From Syngnathus acus (taxonomy: Eukaryota > Chordata > Actinopteri > Syngnathiformes > Syngnathidae), in assembly GCF_901709675.1 (NCBI RefSeq), contig NC_051105.1, positions 6,439,104-6,503,103 of the forward strand: a DNA stretch of 64,000 bases, read 5' to 3'. Below the pieces are notes generated by a model. It did no database searches. It was not told where the DNA came from and was given only the letters and a program-made list of their open reading frames with translations. The translations under genes and the position numbers were made by a program. Shown one piece after another: positions 48,831-62,359 of the stretch (its first letter is position 1; each line of letters begins with the position of its first letter).

Positions 48831-49344
48831 CACTTTATTATCATTCTAATTATTACAAATGTTCAGTAATGCCAGGGAGAAATTGCATTATTTAACTGCT
48901 TTGCAAAGGTTTGGATATATGGAGGCGACCAGCGCTTTTTTTTTATTTTTATTTTTTACCAAATTTGACATTGTAAGTGAATATTTAATGCGGTTATTAT
49001 GACCTTTAAAACATGCGTTCCACTGCTGTGTTTTGTCTCCTTCGGCTGCATTTTTTTTTTTCCCCCCGTACAGTGGCGCTGACAGCCCCTCTCAGACTTT
49101 CTGTAAATTATTCATCTGCCAGAGGCTTTTTCAAAGGCACCGAGGAGGAATTGTGACACCCTCCCCTCTCTTGTGCGACTCTTTGTATGCGCATGCATCC
49201 ACACACGCGGGAAGCATGTGTGTGCCACCACAGTCACTCGTATTAAGCGTGCGGGCAAAGACGAGCGGGCGGAAAGCTGTCTCATTGTGTTTGGGATATG
49301 GTTGACCCCCGCGGGCAAGCTTGCCGGGCCAACAGAATACACTC

Positions 49345-49400
49345 GCGGGACACTATTAGGTACACCTGCACTCGCTAATGTGATCCAATGTAAGATCAGA
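49345..49400. repeat. Short interspersed-repeat fragment (TATTAGGTACACCTGCACT)
   Basis: CTATTAGGTACACCTGCACT with GTGATCCAATG resembles the end of a widespread fish repeat. Boundaries and class are not determinable here. Confidence 0.35.
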
Positions 49401-49464
49401 TAGGAATCATTGTTACTTGAGCTGCTGACGAGTTGTCATATTGTAGTTCAACTTCCAATAGCTA

Positions 49465-49545
49465 ACATGAGGACTCAGAAACATCTAAAAGGTTGTAGAT
49501 AGGGGCCCTCGAGGCCCTGAGATGGTCACACCTGACCTAGAGTCT
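49465..49545. repeat. hAT-like fragment related to the one at 10.77-10.85 kb
   Basis: AAACATCTAAAAGGTTGTAG, GGGCCCTCGAGGCCC and GGTCACACCTGA follow the order of the terminal part of the same non-autonomous family. Confidence 0.4.
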
Positions 49546-52500
49546 CACTTGAGAATAAAATAACTTGTGTTACAAGTCTTCAGTCAGGATAACACTGTCA
49601 ATCCTGGTTACTTTACGACTTTGATTTCTTTTCATTCCCATTTTATCGGATGCAGTGTAAAAGCACGTTTGGTAGTTTAGCAGTGGTAGCATTGGGTACA
49701 TACAATGAGGATGGAGTTCCATGATGTGCAAGTTTCAAAATGTTATATTTCAGAATATTAGTCAATTTTTGACCCATATTTCTAACTGATTTTTTTTTAT
49801 AATTAAAACACTAAAGACAACCAACCCAAATAACATAGTTCTGCTATCCTGGTTCTTTCCATTTTTTTCCACACCGTTTTACAAACAAGAGTTGTTTCAA
49901 GCTCCTCGTTGCAAAAGTGAGAGTTTTTGTCAGGTGAGAGTGGGTGGTGGAGTTGTCGTGTGAAGAAGGATGACATGAATAGGAAAATAGGAGGTTGGGT
50001 TGAAGGAAAAAAACGGGTGGTTCTCTACAGAGGCTTGACCTTACCCACCCGCCACCTCCAGCAGGTGCCAAGCCTTCATGAGAATAATTGCACTGCAGAT
50101 GCTGCGGCAGTGCAACTCCAGCACAAGAAACAATGGTGAATGATGATTTCATTTATTCCCCCTATCCAAGTTTAACTTCAAACTCATCAAGCAGGAGACC
50201 TTGTTTTGACATCAACGGTATTAAATTAACAATAGATCACATGGAGTTACAATGGAAAAAAAAAAGGCAGCGTAGCAGCCAATGGGATGAATTCCAAGTA
50301 AAAGATTGGTTCAAGACAGGGGCGGAGCTATTGGGTGGCTATTACTATTCCCATGCACCTCACTTTTTTTTATTTTTTAAATCAGTTCAGGAGGGTTTTT
50401 TATCAATTGATTCTTTTTGGTCAGACCTTGCAATTCCACAAGACTCCCGCAAGCATACAACAGAACACATCTCACCTTCATCAGCCCACCCAGTTGTCGT
50501 GTCCTCCTCCCCACGTGTTCTTTCAGCTGCACCTTTTTTCTTCTCTGGGCCTCCCAGTCACGTGCTCTTTAGCTGCTGTAATAGAGATGAATGGGCTGCT
50601 ATGAGCCAAGTGGGATCGAGGGGCACCGCAATGCTGCAATCGCTGCTCCACCACCATTGAGCATTAGTGGCTTTTATCGGAGGTGTTGTAATTTTTTTTT
50701 TAATGCAAACTTTTACAAAGTTCTTAAAGTGGCTTGAGTAATATTGCTACAGTAAGAAAAATAGCTTAACTTGGACAATCTTTTTTTTTCTTTTAAAGGT
50801 ATTTATGGAAGGGGCCAAGCATGTCGTGCTGATGGCCGGTTATCTTTTTTTTTTCCTCTCTCTCTCCCATTCTCTGCGCATGTCTGTCACCCCTGAATGT
50901 AACTGTACAGTATGACGCTGAGTTGCTTGTGAAAATTCACTCCTGTGTGTGTGCTTGGTATGAATTACGTGTGTGTCATTGTGTTCTTGTCATCTGTCTG
51001 CTCCGTGTGGGTCACATCAAAGTTCTCATTAGCACTGTAACTCACCAACAGTGTGAACGCACCAACGCCACATCCCACCATATCTGCACGTGCGTGTTGA
51101 TGAAGCAAGAGTTGAGAAACTGAAAATTGGAAGGATGTTTTCGCCATCCTTCTCATTTCCCTTCTCTTAGTCGTTAACGCGTCGTCAATGTCGTTACTCA
51201 CGCCGGGGCAAAATTAGGGCAAAACAGCTCGAGCGGGAGCCATCCGTTAACTAGCAGCCGCTATTAAAAAGTTTGGCGGGTCATGAGTAATGCAGCGCGC
51301 CCGGATGAATCATGTCACAGCGCGGCGCATTTCCATTTAAATAAGTCAAGTGTGCGTAGCATATGCTGCTGTATAGGAAGGATAAATGAGAGCAAAGAAG
51401 AGGCTGGAGGAAGAGAAAGTGAGGAAGAAGTCAGGGATGGGTGGCTGAGGGAACGAAAACTATATTCCATTTGGCAGCGCTTCAGAATATTATATAGAAG
51501 CATTAGTCACTTCAGATGTCTGCTTTTGTGCTTGGATACTTCACTGGAATTGAACTCAATGTTTTTCAGGATTCTGCGGAGAATTTTTAGGCTTTAAGTG
51601 TTAATTAACAGTTTTCCAAATGAATTGTGTTAGTTGATTAATGTAATTAGATGCATATTTTTGTTCTTTGGCTTTTGACTTAGCATGAGACTTGGTTTTT
51701 AGTTTGGTTTTTGTGAAGTTGAAATTTTTGTCGAGTTAAACTTATCAAGCAGGTGACGGCTACGTCAGAACCTGGTCGGATTCAAACCCGCACGAGACTG
51801 CGAGCCGGCAGGAAAAGCTGGCTTAGATGGCCGGGTTGTAAGGAGCTTAACTCTCAAATATTCGGCTTGACCCATCTCTAAATGCTTCATGAATAAACAT
51901 GCAGCAACTTGGTTTTGGGTTATTTGTAGCAAGCATTACTGAGTCAAATGTTTAAAGGAAGAGATGTGTTTCGGGATTAAAGATGACCATTCGTATCTGA
52001 GCCGAGCTAATCTCGTATCGGGTCTGCTTTGGAATGCTAATGCGGCAAGAAGATGCTTTAGCGCCCATGTTTAAATGCAAAAATATTATACATTGTCTGC
52101 TAATGCCAATTATTGTATCCTTTACCCCTCACCCTGCTTTCATTCTCGTTCTGCAGTTTTGTTTGAACTTTCAGATCATGTTTTTCCCTGGGAATTTAAT
52201 TTTGTACACAACCGTTCCATTTCGAAGAATCAACTGCAGACGCAAAGGCACAAGGCGAGCACATTCGAACACATTTTGTCTCCTACGTCCTTGGTGACAT
52301 TTGTGATGTCTGTGCAGAAAGAAAAACACTAACAAATTTTCCATGTAACCTTTTATGGACTGCATGTTCGACAGAAAACGAGGTTATCTGCAATTTCTAT
52401 TCTTTTCATTCCTAGAACCAAAGTAAAAAGTATTGTCAACAGTTTGAGGTTTTATAAGTTTGTTCAATTATCAAGGCTGCTGGAAGTTTATGGATGAAGT

Positions 52501-55500
52501 GAAACACAAAATGGATTTATAACAAAACCTTCAGCTTTGTTTTGGGTTTTTTCCATTTTTCTCATCTTTTGGCTACCCAAAAAAGGAAGTACTGTCGAGG
52601 GTTTCACAGGGGCACAGAGAGGATGTGATGACATGTTTGCAGCCTGAGCATTTGTGGAGGCCAGCTGGGTTTCAAGCCCACCGTGGCCACCCTTCACACT
52701 TCTCTTTATGGCGTCCCGTCTGTGATGAGAGGAGGGAGGCCGTCCCCGTCATTGCCCTTCTTGTTTTTTTATCCATCCATCTATTTTCAGAACTATGATC
52801 AAATCAACAAAACAAAATATTATATATAATTGTGCAACTTTAAATTTGATCCAGGTTAGTTGTCTTAATTTTTTCTTTTACATTCACACTTGTGTTGTTC
52901 AATATTCTGTTCAGGCTTAGGACACTGAAGTTTTCACACGACAGTATACACGTACGTGCCTTTCCTACAAAGGTTAGTGCATGGGACATGGTATGTTCTG
53001 CTATAAAGGAACGTTTGACTTGACGTTCACATTCACGACAACAGAGATTTGATCCATCGGACAGCTATGTTAGTTTCTGGTCTGGTATTGTTGCTTCACG
53101 ACAAACTCATTCCATCTCCTCAATAGACACGGTTAAGATTCGAGCTGCTGCTCTAACACGTTTCCCGAACGTAGAGCTACATTTGTTAAAATGTAGCGCC
53201 CCACCTTAGTCCTATCTATTGCATTTCATCAAATTACTGTGCATATCAAAATTTTATCAATGAATAAGGGTTTCTTCCAACTCCCAAAATGCCTCGAGGG
53301 CGAAAACAACACACCTTCTGATAAAACTGCTGCTACAGCACCACCTGTGCTTATCTTTGTTGTCTAGCGGTCAGAACAAGACAAGCTGGGTCTTCGGTGG
53401 GTTCCTGCAGTCATATAACCTTCATCTACACATGCATTGTGGAGTGCACTTAATGGAATTAGCTTGCCGCTACATGATTGGACGGAAATGTCTTATCTCT
53501 CTCTCTCTCTCAGAGCGTCTTAATGTTGTTTTGCTGCATGAAGATGATGAGGTGAATCATACAACTCAAGATAAACAAATGTTCACCCTCATTTGCAAGG
53601 TGGACCCTGCAACGCCTAATTTCATAATGCATGTCTCTATAAAGTGCAGTCTGTCAAACTCACGTTGAGACCTCAACCATCAAGAAGAATTAGATTTTGG
53701 GCTCTGGAGTGAAAAAGAAAAAAAGTCTTGGTGCGAACTAGCGTAAATTCTACACTACCAGCTGCCATTGATTTATGACCAAGGTATTATATGATTTTAC
53801 AAAAAATGTGTGACTCCATTTGGTGATACAATGAAATATTAGCTCAGTGATATATATCTATATTTATATAACCCAGTGTTCTTTTTTTTTTAAAGTTCAT
53901 ACAGTAAATGTTAGACTGTTTCAAAGTTTTTGATCGTACTATGGACTTTTTTTTTGTTTTTAGCAGATCGGTCTTCCTAGTCGCCTTTGCTCCGTAATGC
54001 AGTACAACACTGTTTGCAGGGATTGAAAAAAATATGAGTGCAGCTGCTGTGGCGGATCACACCTGTGGCGATCGTACGGTAGCCCCCAGCCCTCCCTTTG
54101 GTTGAAAAGGTGTTTTATTTATTTATTAATTTATTTATTTTGTTGAGGCTTAGGGGATTGTGCGTCAGGCGTGCACCTGCAAAGGTTTTGTCCTTTGTCA
54201 GCGTGGCCCCCTCAAAGCTCGATGCTATCAACCTGAGCTGATGAAAGGCGGATTTTGTCTTTTCCAGGTGTCCAAAGAGAGAATGAGGGCGCTACCGAGT
54301 CCTCCATGAGCCAACCTGCATATTTATGATTGCGCCACTACACTTAATGCAAATCAGTGCTGAATTTCAAATCCAGGAAATCTAATCTTTTCAGCCTTTT
54401 TCTGTACATAGCCTCCGCCAATGTAGTGAACAGAAAGCATGATAATGGACTACCTTGTCACTGATTATTGAGTAATGTAGAGCTAATTGGCTAAATTGCT
54501 TTAACATGCCATAGAATATCGAATTACATCCACAGTCTAGGACATGCAGTACGTACACTCAGCTTGCACTTTATTAGGATCGTCTTTTGTTAGTGGCGAT
54601 ACAGTGGAGCATTAAAGGTCCAATTGCAATATTCCTAGATTTTGTTTTTGACTTTCTGCTCAACCCCCAAAAAATAGCATGTTTAGGTTCATTAATAAAC
54701 TTTAAAGTGGCCATAGGTGCCCAACTTAGACATTTATTGAAGCTTGTTGCCTTTAAATTTTGAGTTCACTCTCCTTTTTTTTACTTGAGTAAATAGAAAA
54801 TGGATCAGTGAGGAAACATCTCTTTGACTGCTCTGAACTCATTTCCATTCGAGTGTCATATGAAACAAAAGTCACCCCATCTTATTCGATCCTTATTATC
54901 CTTTCCCCAATATGTATGTGCCGTTTTGTCTCTGGCTCCATGTCTGCCAGAGAATATTCCCGTAGCGTATTTATTGTACGGCGAAGGCCAAAGGAAATGG
55001 ATCTGTACAGTAAGTGATGACTGTGCCCACCGCAATGACATCCGGGAGCCTGCAGCAACAGCACACTCGCTCAGAACATAGCGCACTCTCTAATTAACTA
55101 ATCAAATATTAACCACCTCTTCATTCTCTTTCTTTTCTGTCTGCACTTTTTTTTCCTTATTACACGTCCATTTTTCACTAATGTTCCACAGCAAGAGCCC
55201 ACCCCAACCCTCCATTACTCTGTCTTAAAAAGCTCAAAAGCTGGCAGTGTTTGATTTTTTTTCTTTTTTGGGGGGGGGGGGCAAAAGTAAAAACATCACC
55301 ATGGAAAGCACCACCGCCCCCACACTCACCGACAGGCCCCCGCGTGCCGCTGCGATATTGGCAGCTTGGCCCGGTGCCAATCAATGAAGCTCCAAAACAG
55401 GCCAGAGGGCCAGGACCACATGTGGTTCTCCCAGGTTCCCGATCTATATTTGGGAGGGTCTCCAAACCGGCTGAGCTGGCAGTAGGTGCACAGCGAGGAG

Positions 55501-56282
55501 AGATGAAGCGCCCCGAGGGCTCGGCAGGGCAAGCATTTAAAGACCACACGCACAAAAGAGCACATTTCACTTGATGTGCCTGCAAATGAGGAAGGAGGAA
55601 CATGTTACTTTTTCAAGTGAGCGTGAATGACCAGTGGGGGGGCCAGAAATGACAGCACTGGAATGGCTTTGCCTTGCAGCCACAGTGAGCTGTTAGATGA
55701 AGAGCTGCAGGAATTAGACTTGCGCACTCTGTAGGAGAAGACCCCTGAGGGGGAACGAACCGTGAAGTGTAAAGCCTCTCTGAGTTCTTACTAAACTTAA
55801 AAGAAGATGTATTATGCCATTTTGCCCACAAATTAAAACAGTTCCCAGGTGCTGAAATATAATTGGACAAAGTAATGGAATTACAACATGCTTATCATTC
55901 CTTGCCCTGTTCATAGCAGGCAATTTAAGTGCACTAGTGTTCACCCAACCAACTCTACTACAGCTGGTGCCAAACAGAATTGGACCCAGAGCAAGGGCCT
56001 AAAAGAGTCTTACAACATGTTTGTGTTGGCTACACTCAGGACGGCCACCATGTAATGTTGTAGTGTTTCTCAGAGGCTAAAGCTAATCTGTGTACCTGGC
56101 AAAACTGTTTCTCTGTTTTACTATTTGTTTTGATACGATATTGGTTCTGAAAAAGAAAAATGCCGAATCTTTACCAGGGTAAGTCAAATCATGGGTAGAG
56201 AAACTCTTTGAGGGAAGAATTAAAATTTGTCTGACCGGTGTGGCTCGCTGTTGTCTGTAGCCCACAGATTAGAGACTAGAGA

Positions 56283-56358
56283 CTGGGCTGGACTGGACTG
56301 GATTGGATTCGATTGGACTAGACTGTACTAGACTGGACTGGACTGGACTTGACTGGAC
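56283..56358. repeat. (GACTG)n pentamer minisatellite, imperfect
   Basis: Units of GGACT/GACTG with variants GATTG, GACTA and GACTT repeat for about 75 bases. Confidence 0.9.
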
Positions 56359-58082
56359 GAGAGACCCCACAGACGTGTGTTTGGAGTCTCTACCAGGGAC
56401 TAGACCAGTCCCAGAGTTTCCCAACCATGGCAGACATTTTAAATTAGACGGACGGCACTTCACTAGACAACCGCGTCACAAAAAGTATCACCACTGATGC
56501 TGATTTACCTCCAAAATGTACTTGTTGGCTTTTAGTTGTAGACTAGGCGAGAGACTAGATTAGCTACAAGACTGTAAACTAGTTATTGGATACAGTTGAC
56601 TAGAGCCGAGACAACATATGAGAGAAGACAATAGAATAAAAATGAAAATGAATGCTTCAGTGCCAAGACATTAAAGTAGTAAATGAATGACTTTAAACCA
56701 ATGAGAAAGTGAAAGCTGAATAAATCCATACAGTTTTAAGAGAACATTTTGTTAACTCATAAATACGAAAGTAATAGTCATTGTGCCTGTGTTGTCCAAA
56801 AAGCAATCAGAAGGCAAAGGCACAACCATTTGTCACCAGTGCAATTAATGACTTGATCTGTAGTATCGACATGTCGTTGTCTCTTTCCAACATCAGTATT
56901 GTCCTCCACTCCAGCCTTACGAGCGCAGCCGTTTACTAATTCAAGGGCTCCGGCCTCTATCCGAAGGCCAGTGGTGTCAATTCTTTCAGCGTGATGTCAG
57001 CGTAGTAATTCTAGATAAAATGAAGTTGCACAATAATGCAACAAAATCTCAGTATGAAGCACCATCACTATTTTTCCCTGTTAGAAAAACTGCATTCGAG
57101 CAACTAAAATAAAAAGAAAGGATACTGTTGAAGTCTACTCCAAATGCAACAATGAATTTTTGGGTGCTAGATTACATGAGTCCAACCCCTAAAACTGATT
57201 ACAACATTTCTCAAAAAAGCTGTCATATATGGTTATTTGACAAAAGCATGTTACAGAAATATAATGAAGGCACCTGGGAACTATTTTGAATGATTGTGAA
57301 ATAAATGAATGTGTCCACTTTAAATGGTAGTCCGTCCACATTTTCACAGCATTTGATTGCCTGTTTCGAATTGACTGCTGTGGCTCAGCCTCAATGCCAG
57401 CCAGTATTTCCATGCTAATAGAGGACAGGGAGCAGCGGGAGGCTTTGGTTTCACTTGGGAAGCAACTGTAGAAATGCCACGAGTTACCTCGGGCTTCCCA
57501 GGAGCACCACCGAGCAGGAACGGTGTTATTAATGGATGGGGAATTGAATTAGTCATTTGAATTCAGCAATTTCAATTCCATTATTGGTACTGCTTATTGA
57601 GATGATTCTTTATTGATTCTCTGTCGAATTCTCATTGGGTGAGGGAATGAAATAAATATTATTGTCATGATATGTTATCATTTTGCGGTATGATAATACC
57701 AAAAATGTTGGTGCCTGGAAGTATTTTCCCCATTTGAAAAAGTTCAGAACCAAACTCCACTTATTATGATGTCATCACCCATTTTCAACAGGTGGAATTC
57801 TCAATTCCTAGGAATTGAATGACTGGAGACTGGTTCATGAAAGAACTTTTTTTTTTTTTTTAGTTGTGAACGTGTGCATCGTGAGGCAAACAAAAAAGGT
57901 CAACAAAATCATCTCCTGTTTGTGGAACCTTGATTTTTATTTTTTGCCAGTTGTTAATTACGCAATACGTGTCAATGCTATTTCAGGCAGAGATGTCAAG
58001 GCGGAGGTGAGATTGTTTAGTTGCGAATTTATCACTCTGGATCCAAAAAAAGCTACCGCTGTCTCACTGATGAGTCATACAG

Positions 58083-58112
58083 ACTGTGTGTGCGTGTGTG
58101 TGTGTGTGTGTA
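58083..58112. repeat. (TG)n microsatellite
   Basis: A short TG run with one GC interruption. The 157-codon frame across it has no family signature. Confidence 0.9.
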
Positions 58113-58282
58113 AGAAAAATGCTCTTGCTATGAACAGGGACTGTACAGCAAGAGTAATATTTTTTGTTTTTTCACTGGAAGTAGAAATTATGTGTTCCTG
58201 GGTCAAAATGTTCCCGTTTAAATTGTACATTCAACATTTTAACCCTCGTGATGCGGGTCAAGTTGACCAATTTTTTATTGTA

Positions 58283-58400
58283 GAATAGAATAGAATGCCC
58301 TTTATTGTCATTCTACAACTTAGTTGTACAACAAAATTCGGAGAGCTGCTCCCTTCCTAGTGCAAACATTACAAAATTGAAAAAAGTATAAAAGGAAGTC
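58283..58400 (+). repeat. LINE-related fragment (CCCTTTATTGTCATT type)
   Basis: TAGAATAGAATGCCCTTTATT, GTCATTCTACAACTTAGTTG and CAACAAAATTCGGAGAGCTG form a recurrent teleost non-LTR-type repeat. A relative lies inverted at 36.0-36.09 kb. Confidence 0.6.
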
Positions 58401-59204
58401 TGAGAATAAAAGTGAAAGATCTTATTTACAGTATAGCTATTAGTCTAAGAATGAAGGTTAAAAATCTTATTTACAGTATGTTGAATGTGGGTATATGTGT
58501 TAACATGAATGAGGTTTGTACAGAAAGTAAATAATAAATAGTTATTGCACGTAGTTTTTAAAGGAGTATCGGTGTTTTATTATAGCTGGTGTTGTTTTTG
58601 TATTATTTCATAGTAAAGTCAGAAGTGAAGTCAAGTGGCGTCATACTGGTGTGATAATCAGCAATGAATTTTGATTAATGTTATGAGTGATGGAGGAAAA
58701 AATAGGTTTGAAACATTGTTTATTGAAATTGTTTTCTATTCTTTTCAGTGGTGGGTCAAAATAAATCTGTTGCGACAGGCTTCAGGCTTTTGACGGTATT
58801 TTTTCCCCCCAAGTGACGAGTTGCACAGCAGCTTTCATGCTCGCATCAGTTTCTCGTTGTCGTCATTGTTGTGACTATTTTTAGCAGCTTTCACTCCTGC
58901 TTCTAGCTGCTGCTGATGATGACTCGGGAATACTAATTGTCTCTGTGGCACGAGGGGGTCCTCCGGGGTTTTGCAAAAAAACCCAGGATGATAATCCATT
59001 TTAATGTTTGTAGCTTCCATCCATGGTGTTGGATTTTTCTTTGCATCGTCTTTAGTGTATATGTAACAATGCAGACAGTCTGTTTCAGGAGACAGCTGCC
59101 TTCCTCCTTTACCATGGCTACTGTCTCACATGATTTGGAGCGACGTCAGCCACGATCGTCGTTATTCCACAGATCTAGTATATAACTAGATTGTAGCGTT
59201 AACA

Positions 59205-59465
59205 AAGTACAAGGAAAGAGGGTGGGTTTGGTAAACGGCTCTTTATTTAACAAAACAAACTTCCAGGCGTGTGGCGGCGTGGACTTCCAGCCACGGAGGT
59301 GGAAGAGAGATCCATAGAATAGGACCGGGCGTGCGTAAAAGCCATGTCCGAGCCCCATCCACCGTCCCCGGACAGCCACCCGGCCGAGCGCCGGCCCCCG
59401 ACTTCTATCCACGGAGGTGAAAGAGAGCTCCGTAGAGTAGGACCGAGCGTGCGTAAAAGCCAAAA
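59205..59465. repeat. Interspersed repeat with an internal ~60-bp direct duplication
   Basis: The segment CCACGGAGGTGGAAGAGAG..CC.TAGA.TAGGACCG.GCGTGCGTAAAAGCCA occurs twice, at about 59284-59343 and 59402-59462, with few differences. A GC-rich linker (59344-59400) separates the copies. Downstream sequence reaching the CGC-rich ACGTCA near 59640 may belong to the same element. The element class is not clear. Confidence 0.6.
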
Positions 59466-59659
59466 TAGTTTTTCAAACCTTCTGTGTCACTCCAAATCCT
59501 TAAATCCTTCAAACTCTTCGTCCTCCATGTCACTTAGAAACAAAGCCGCTAATGATGCCGGTAGTACGTGGGGCCCTTCGTCATCCCGTGATCGATCTTT
59601 GTCCTTTTTGTAAACAACCGCCACGCCGCGTCGCGCTGCTGACGTCACTTGAAATTCAA

Positions 59660-59820
59660 ATTACAGTAATCCCTTGCTACATCGCGGTTCGTTTATCGCG
59701 GTTTCACTTTTTTTGGGGGAAAATTTTTGAAAGAAAACACATAAATCGCTCATTATAAGTCGCCCCCCCACCCAAACTATGAAAAAAACCGCGATTTATA
59801 GTCCGGAAATTACGGTAATT
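59660..59820. mobile_element. Fragments of palindromic / mariner-like DNA elements
   Basis: ACAGTAATCCCTTGCTACAT followed by CGCGGTTCGTTTATCGCGGTTTCACT is a typical Tc1/mariner-superfamily terminus of vertebrates. About 100 bases on, CGCGATTTATAGTCCGGAAA followed by TTACGGTA resembles the right end of the MITE at 46.33-46.64 kb. The two may form one composite or two adjacent insertions. Confidence 0.5.
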
Positions 59821-61398
59821 GGCACGTGTACACAAGCCAAACACAGTTATTGCTAATTGCATATTACAAGCCGAGCAACGGAAGCTTGACTCCCTCAAAT
59901 AATTGCTCAGGATTAGCTCGATATGCTAACACGCCGGAAAATGTAGTGATCGTCTATTAGTGGGCAAATGAGAAAAATAATGTAATTAGTACATGGTTAA
60001 CAGCGTTAATCCTACCTTTTATTCCATACAAAGGGAGAAAAAGATTTGCAACATTGTTCTGATTAGCCAGGAGAGAAATTCTGATATCTGTTTTATAATT
60101 GTGACCAAATTTTTACCCTTGTATCAATTCTTGCATCCATCTGTGGTGATGATTTTATTTTTCAAAAGGGCAAAAAAAAAAACGAAAGCAATCCTTTGAA
60201 TGCTCACGGAAATCAAGTCATGCAGAGTGGAAAGAGACTGTAAATTTAATAAAAAAGAAAATGTTGCCCTTTTAATTGACTGCATTAGAATAGTGTATTA
60301 AAGGCTAAATTAGAGCGATTAAATAAAATCAATGAGCTGTACTGCATTGATTTAAAGAAAAAAAAACAATAACTGGCTAAATACTCTTAAACCTCATCTT
60401 TTTTCCAATTGAACGACTGCAAGAATGCCCCTCCCCTATCACACACACACACACGCACACACACACATACACACAGTTTTTTTTTCTTTTTTGCTGACTG
60501 CAGGCTCTTTGGGTTTAATGGTTGAACGTGAGCGCGGGCCTCCGCTGTGCTATGTGTCATAATGTTGGCCATCAACGCCCACACCCTCCGCATCGCCACA
60601 GCATGGAGCATTCACTGTCTGTCAACACTCTAATGGGAGGTACAGCAAACAAGCCAGAAGGGACGGACAGATAGATGGACGGCCACGGCAATATAAAGCG
60701 CCTGCAACTTTGCGATGACATGTACAGGCATTTTTAGCTAACATGATAACCACGACCAGAGTTTGGTCATGTCAGCAATAGTGTAGGTCTTCTGCTCCCT
60801 TAGCAATGTTTTCTTCTGGTTTTATGTCCTGTAGGTGGAAATCCAAGTCTTGTTGTTTATTAGGTGTTCAGTCCTTGCTATATTCAAGGTCAATGAAGAT
60901 TATCTCCATTCACCTATTCTGATCCTTGCTTTCAGCATATCGCCATGCAGGGACTTGTTTGCGTTCCAGAAATGCGCAGGTTAATGACAGCAGGGCGAAG
61001 GGAAGAATAAATAAAAGTCGCGAGATGATTTAAAGCCTCAAGGTGACACAAGTGGAAGAAATATCCATCCTCATTGCCTTTTTATTGGCATCAGTGAAAT
61101 GTTATGGCATGTTTGGATAAACTATGAAAGAAAAGAACGTCGCAATGTATTTTTGTGACGTTTGCGTGCCCTTGCTCTTCTTGGGGATGAGGCCTCCCTT
61201 TGGAAGGAGAAGGCGCACATGGATGGCAGCTAAGTGGGATCTGGATTGATGCTCTCCTTCAGCAAAGCACTGCAGAGGCCTCACTTGCCTCTCTACCCCT
61301 GCAAAAGCTCTTCATTCACCTGCATTGCACCAGTTATTTCTCCTTCAACTTAATATCTCCTTCTGTCCTATAGATTCATGGCTCTTCAGTCCTCCCCC

Positions 61399-61446
61399 AA
61401 CACACACACACACACACACACATAGACAGACACACACACACACACA
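61399..61446. repeat. (CA)n microsatellite, interrupted
   Basis: CA dinucleotides are interrupted by TAGACAGA. Another CA run lies at about 61908-61926, directly before a degraded SINE-tail-like CATCCATGCATCCATTC (61926-62010). Confidence 0.9.
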
Positions 61447-62335
61447 AACAGTTCTGTCTGTCCTTCTATCTCTCGCTAGGTAAACACCGCAGGGATTTGT
61501 TCACGTGTGCTCAGGTGTGGGCCGACTCCAAGGCAAATGAAAGCTGATAATCCCTCCTCGCTCATCACTTGGAAATACAAACACAAAAGTGTGTACGGGG
61601 GTAGTCAAAGCGACTTCAAGTTTTTCTTAAAGTCTCCAGAAATGAGCACAAGTGTGGGTTTTGGTTCTCGGGCTGTACACTACACTACCTTTCAGAGAGG
61701 TCTTCTTCAGTTCCAGGAAACATAACGCGGAACCGATTTGTTGTTTGTATGCAAATGGTCGAGTCACTGGACTGCACTCCCACCCATCAAGTGTAAAATT
61801 CAACAACTCCTTTTTGTCTGATGCGTCTAGTGAATTGCCATACAGTATTCTTATGGCTGAAGATGTAAGGGCAAGATTAGGTCTGTGGCCTCTACAGAAC
61901 ACTGCATACACACACACACACACACATCCATGCATCCATTCATTATCTATTCACCTTATCCCGCACAAAGTAGCGAGCAGATGCAGTCTGTTCCAGCTGA
62001 CATTGAGCGTGGACAAATAAATGCCTACGCAAATGCAGCACGTCAGATCGTACGATTACGCCATTGGCTCGTTGACATTAAAGCCTTGACAGTGTTGTAA
62101 TATATTGTTAGGTTCAGAGTAACGTCTTGTATTTGCACCATGTGAAAATGTGTTGGGAACACAGTATGTTGTATTCCAAATCAAAATAAACCAACCCTCA
62201 CCTGTAACCCTAACCCAAATCCTAATCCCTAACCTCTGAACATTAACACCCAAATGTAAGGCTAAATCCCCAACTCTAACCCCCAAACCTAGCCTAGTTT
62301 AAAATTTACTAATCAATAACAATAATCCCTAATTT

Positions 62336-62359
62336 TAATAATAATAATAATAATAATAA
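62336..62359. repeat. (AAT)n microsatellite
   Basis: An uninterrupted AAT/ATA trinucleotide run of about eight units. Confidence 0.9.

Noticed and set aside
50088-50660. A 190-codon plus-strand frame
   Set aside because: Low-complexity Ser/Phe-rich sequence without any family match. It lies within the NALF1 intron.
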